From NCBI RefSeq assembly GCF_024599655.1, contig NZ_CP102247.1, positions 3,906,001-3,970,000 on the forward strand: 64,000 nucleotides of DNA, written 5' to 3'. Made by a program: the position numbers and the translations under genes. Of this stretch, positions 62,271-64,000 are shown in pieces (position 1 is the first letter of the stretch; every line of letters starts with the position of its first letter). The notes beneath the pieces are model-generated. The model worked only from the letters and a program-made list of their open reading frames with translations, was not told the origin of the DNA and searched no databases. This stretch comes from Enterobacter asburiae (GTDB lineage Bacteria > Pseudomonadota > Gammaproteobacteria > Enterobacterales > Enterobacteriaceae).

Positions 62271-63446
62271 TTAACCCAGCGCGACGCGAGCAGGTTTATC
62301 AAGGCGCCCACTCAGGCCAATCAGCAGGAAGGCCACCAGGACAATCACCGCGCCAATCCACGGAGTCTGGGTTAACCCAACATGCGCTACGGTTTGCCCG
62401 CCAATGATGGAGCCCAGCGCAATGCCAATATTAAATGCGGCAATGTTCAGACCCGATGCCACATCCACCGCATTTGGCGTATAGAGCTCGGCTTTCTGGA
62501 CAACGTAGACCTGAAGCCCGGGCACATTACCAAAAGCAAAGATCCCCATGACCAGCACCGTGACCAGCGCGGCGTAGTGTAGCGAAGCCGTGAACTGGAA
62601 AATCATCAGCAGAACAACCAGGGCGGCGAAGATGAATTTCAGCGCCGGTACCGCACCATGCTTATCTGCAAGCTTGCCGCCCCAAATATTGCCAATAGCA
62701 ACGGAAATACCGTATCCCAGCAAAATCCAGCTCACGGCATTAGGGGAAAAGCCCGCCAGGTCCTGCATCATCGGCGCCAGGAAGGTGAAAGCGGTGAATA
62801 CGCCGCCATAGCCCAGTGCCGTGACCGTGTAGATGATCAGCAAACGCGGATGCGTGAGCACCTTCAGCTGATCGCGCAGGCTCGCGCTCGCCCGGCCCGG
62901 AATATTCGACGGTACCAGCAGCAGGCTGGTCACCAGGGCGATGACACCCAGCAAAGAGACGGCAAGGAACGTTTCGCGCCAGCCGAAGTGTTGAGCAATG
63001 AACGTTCCCAGCGGTACGCCCGTAACGAGTGCAACGGTCAGCCCACCAAACATGATCGCAATGGCTGAAGCCGCTTTCTCTTTAGGTACCAGACTGGTTG
63101 CAATAGTGGAACCAATCGAGAAGAACACACCGTGCGCAAGGCCGGTCAACAGACGAGCGATAACCAGCGTGGTGTAGTCCGGCGCCTGCCAGGCCAGCAC
63201 GTTGCCGGCGGTGAACAGCACCATTAATGCAACTAACAGCTGCTTACGTGGGAAGCGTCCGGTCAGGGCCGTCAGCACGGGGGCACCGACGGCAACGCCC
63301 AGGGCATAGATGGACACCAGTAATCCGGCGGAGGGCAATGAGATTGCAAGCTGGTTAGCAATAGTGGGAACCAGACCCACGATAACAAATTCGGTCGTGC
63401 CAATTGCAAAGGCACTGATCGTCAGGGCAAGTAGCGCCAGTGGCAT
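62271..63446 (-). CDS. MFS transporter, DHA1 drug/arabinose-exporter type
   Basis: 391 residues, 12 predicted TM helices. The first helix FAIGTTEFVIVGLVPTIA and motif A-like regions (GAPVLTALTGRFPRKQLL) place it near YdhP/AraJ/PbuE-type exporters. The substrate is unknown. It is divergent from yafC with 104 bp between, so control by YafC is likely. It is not next to yafC in E. coli K-12 as far as I recall. Confidence 0.88.
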   Translation of the reverse strand: MPLALLALTISAFAIGTTEFVIVGLVPTIANQLAISLPSAGLLVSIYALGVAVGAPVLTALTGRFPRKQLLVALMVLFTAGNVLAWQAPDYTTLVIARLLTGLAHGVFFSIGSTIATSLVPKEKAASAIAIMFGGLTVALVTGVPLGTFIAQHFGWRETFLAVSLLGVIALVTSLLLVPSNIPGRASASLRDQLKVLTHPRLLIIYTVTALGYGGVFTAFTFLAPMMQDLAGFSPNAVSWILLGYGISVAIGNIWGGKLADKHGAVPALKFIFAALVVLLMIFQFTASLHYAALVTVLVMGIFAFGNVPGLQVYVVQKAELYTPNAVDVASGLNIAAFNIGIALGSIIGGQTVAHVGLTQTPWIGAVIVLVAFLLIGLSGRLDKPARVALG

Positions 63447-63515
63447 AAAATACTCCGTATCATCAGGATTAAGATGACAGGCAGTATGCGCCAGTGCTTA
63501 AATAACAAAAATGGT

Positions 63516-63536
63516 CAAAATCTCAATAGAATTTTG
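63516..63536. promoter_or_regulatory. LysR-type operator between the MFS gene and yafC
   Basis: CAAAAT-CTCAATAGA-ATTTTG is a perfect dyad with 9-bp spacing (T-N11-A type) 15 bp before yafC. Probably the YafC autoregulatory/activation site. Confidence 0.6.
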
Positions 63537-63550
63537 CAGGTGGTGCAACA

Positions 63551-64000
63551 GTGAAAGCAACATCAGAAGAGCTGACAATCTTTGTCGCCGTCGTTGAAAG
63601 CGGCAGCTTTAGCCGCGCGGCCGAACAGCTGGGTCAGGCTAATTCGGCCATCAGCCGTTCGGTAAAAAAACTGGAGATGAAGCTTGGAGTGAGTCTGCTC
63701 AACCGAACGACGCGGCAGCTGAGCCTGACGGAAGAAGGAGAGCGTTACTTCCGCCGCGTGCAGTCGGTACTGCAGGAGATGGCCGCAGCGGAGACGGAGA
63801 TTATGGAGACCCGCAGCACGCCGCGTGGATTGCTGCGCATTGATGCGGCCACGCCGGTGGTGCTTCACTTTCTGATGCCGCTGATCAAACCTTTTCGCGA
63901 GCGCTATCCGGAGATGACGCTCTCGCTGGTCTCCTCAGAGACGTTTATCAACCTCATCGAGCGTAAAGTGGATGTGGCTATCCGGGCGGGAACCCTGACA
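63551..64000 (+). CDS. yafC: LysR-family transcriptional regulator YafC (5' part, runs off the right edge)
   Basis: The first 150 codons. The winged HTH is SFSRAAEQLGQANSAISRSV with KKLEMKLGVSLLNRTTRQLS, then the linker helix and the start of the effector domain (GLLRIDAATPVVLHFLMPLI). Start: GTG at 63551 (V-KATSEEL), matching E. coli YafC. About half of the effector-binding domain is missing beyond the window. Confidence 0.94.
   Translation, partial: MKATSEELTIFVAVVESGSFSRAAEQLGQANSAISRSVKKLEMKLGVSLLNRTTRQLSLTEEGERYFRRVQSVLQEMAAAETEIMETRSTPRGLLRIDAATPVVLHFLMPLIKPFRERYPEMTLSLVSSETFINLIERKVDVAIRAGTLT

Overview
The window is chromosomal DNA of an enteric gammaproteobacterium. The right half keeps the gene order known from Escherichia coli (thrW-proA-proB-phoE-crl-frsA-gpt-pepD-dinB ... 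dpaA-yafJ-gmhA-fadE-yafV ... aspV-dnaQ-rnhA-yafS-gloB-mltD-yafE-yafD-yafC). It also has a Na+-NQR operon, which E. coli lacks, and many REP elements. An Enterobacter-like organism (Enterobacter, Lelliottia, Leclercia or a near relative) fits best; the genus is inferred from synteny and protein resemblance, not from a database search.

Left accessory region (1 to about 26.5 kb, left of tRNA-Thr). It starts with sulfur scavenging: the 5' part of tauA, then the S-methylmethionine operon mmuP-mmuM with a tandem MetJ-box array before mmuP. An AI-2E-family membrane protein and a HAMP-GAF-GGDEF diguanylate cyclase follow. Next is an AT-rich stretch (6.5-10.4 kb) with a secreted Cys-rich microprotein, a periplasmic molybdopterin-fold protein paired with a GGDEF-EAL protein, and a chromosomal chloramphenicol acetyltransferase. 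Then comes a defence island of two divergent operons sharing a 332-bp control region. Leftward is a Type I restriction-modification operon, hsdM-hsdS-(PD-(D/E)XK/DUF4268 nuclease)-hsdR. Rightward is a complete Type I Zorya anti-phage system, zorA-zorB-zorC-zorD. Between zorD and tRNA-Thr (thrW) lies the C-terminal relic of a tyrosine integrase, so thrW looks like the entry point of an old integrative element.

Core region (26.5-47.8 kb). proBA (proline synthesis) and phoE (Pho box) are divergent. They are followed by crl, frsA, gpt, pepD and dinB (LexA box). The nqrABCDEF-nqrM operon (sodium-pumping NADH:quinone oxidoreductase) lies between dinB and dpaA, without apbE. Then come dpaA, yafJ, gmhA, fadE (FadR site) and yafV.

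Peptide-uptake operon (47.9-55.6 kb). One leftward operon joined by 1-4 nt overlaps encodes a FadR-type GntR regulator, two oligopeptide-type ABC ATPases, a family 5 binding protein, two permeases and a cytoplasmic gamma-glutamyltransferase-like hydrolase. Repeated AACCAAT/ATTGGTT elements upstream are probably the operator. The likely job is import and cleavage of a gamma-glutamyl or related peptide.

Right end (56-64 kb). tRNA-Asp (aspV), dnaQ/rnhA (divergent), yafS, gloB, mltD, a full-length yafE-type methyltransferase, yafD, then an MFS exporter divergent from the LysR regulator yafC, which runs off the right edge.

The strongest candidates for follow-up are: the Zorya plus Type I R-M island with its embedded extra nuclease; a G7 homopolymer at the hsdM/hsdS overlap that could switch between separate and fused HsdM-HsdS; the molybdopterin-fold/GGDEF-EAL pair; and the regulated gamma-glutamyl-peptide operon.
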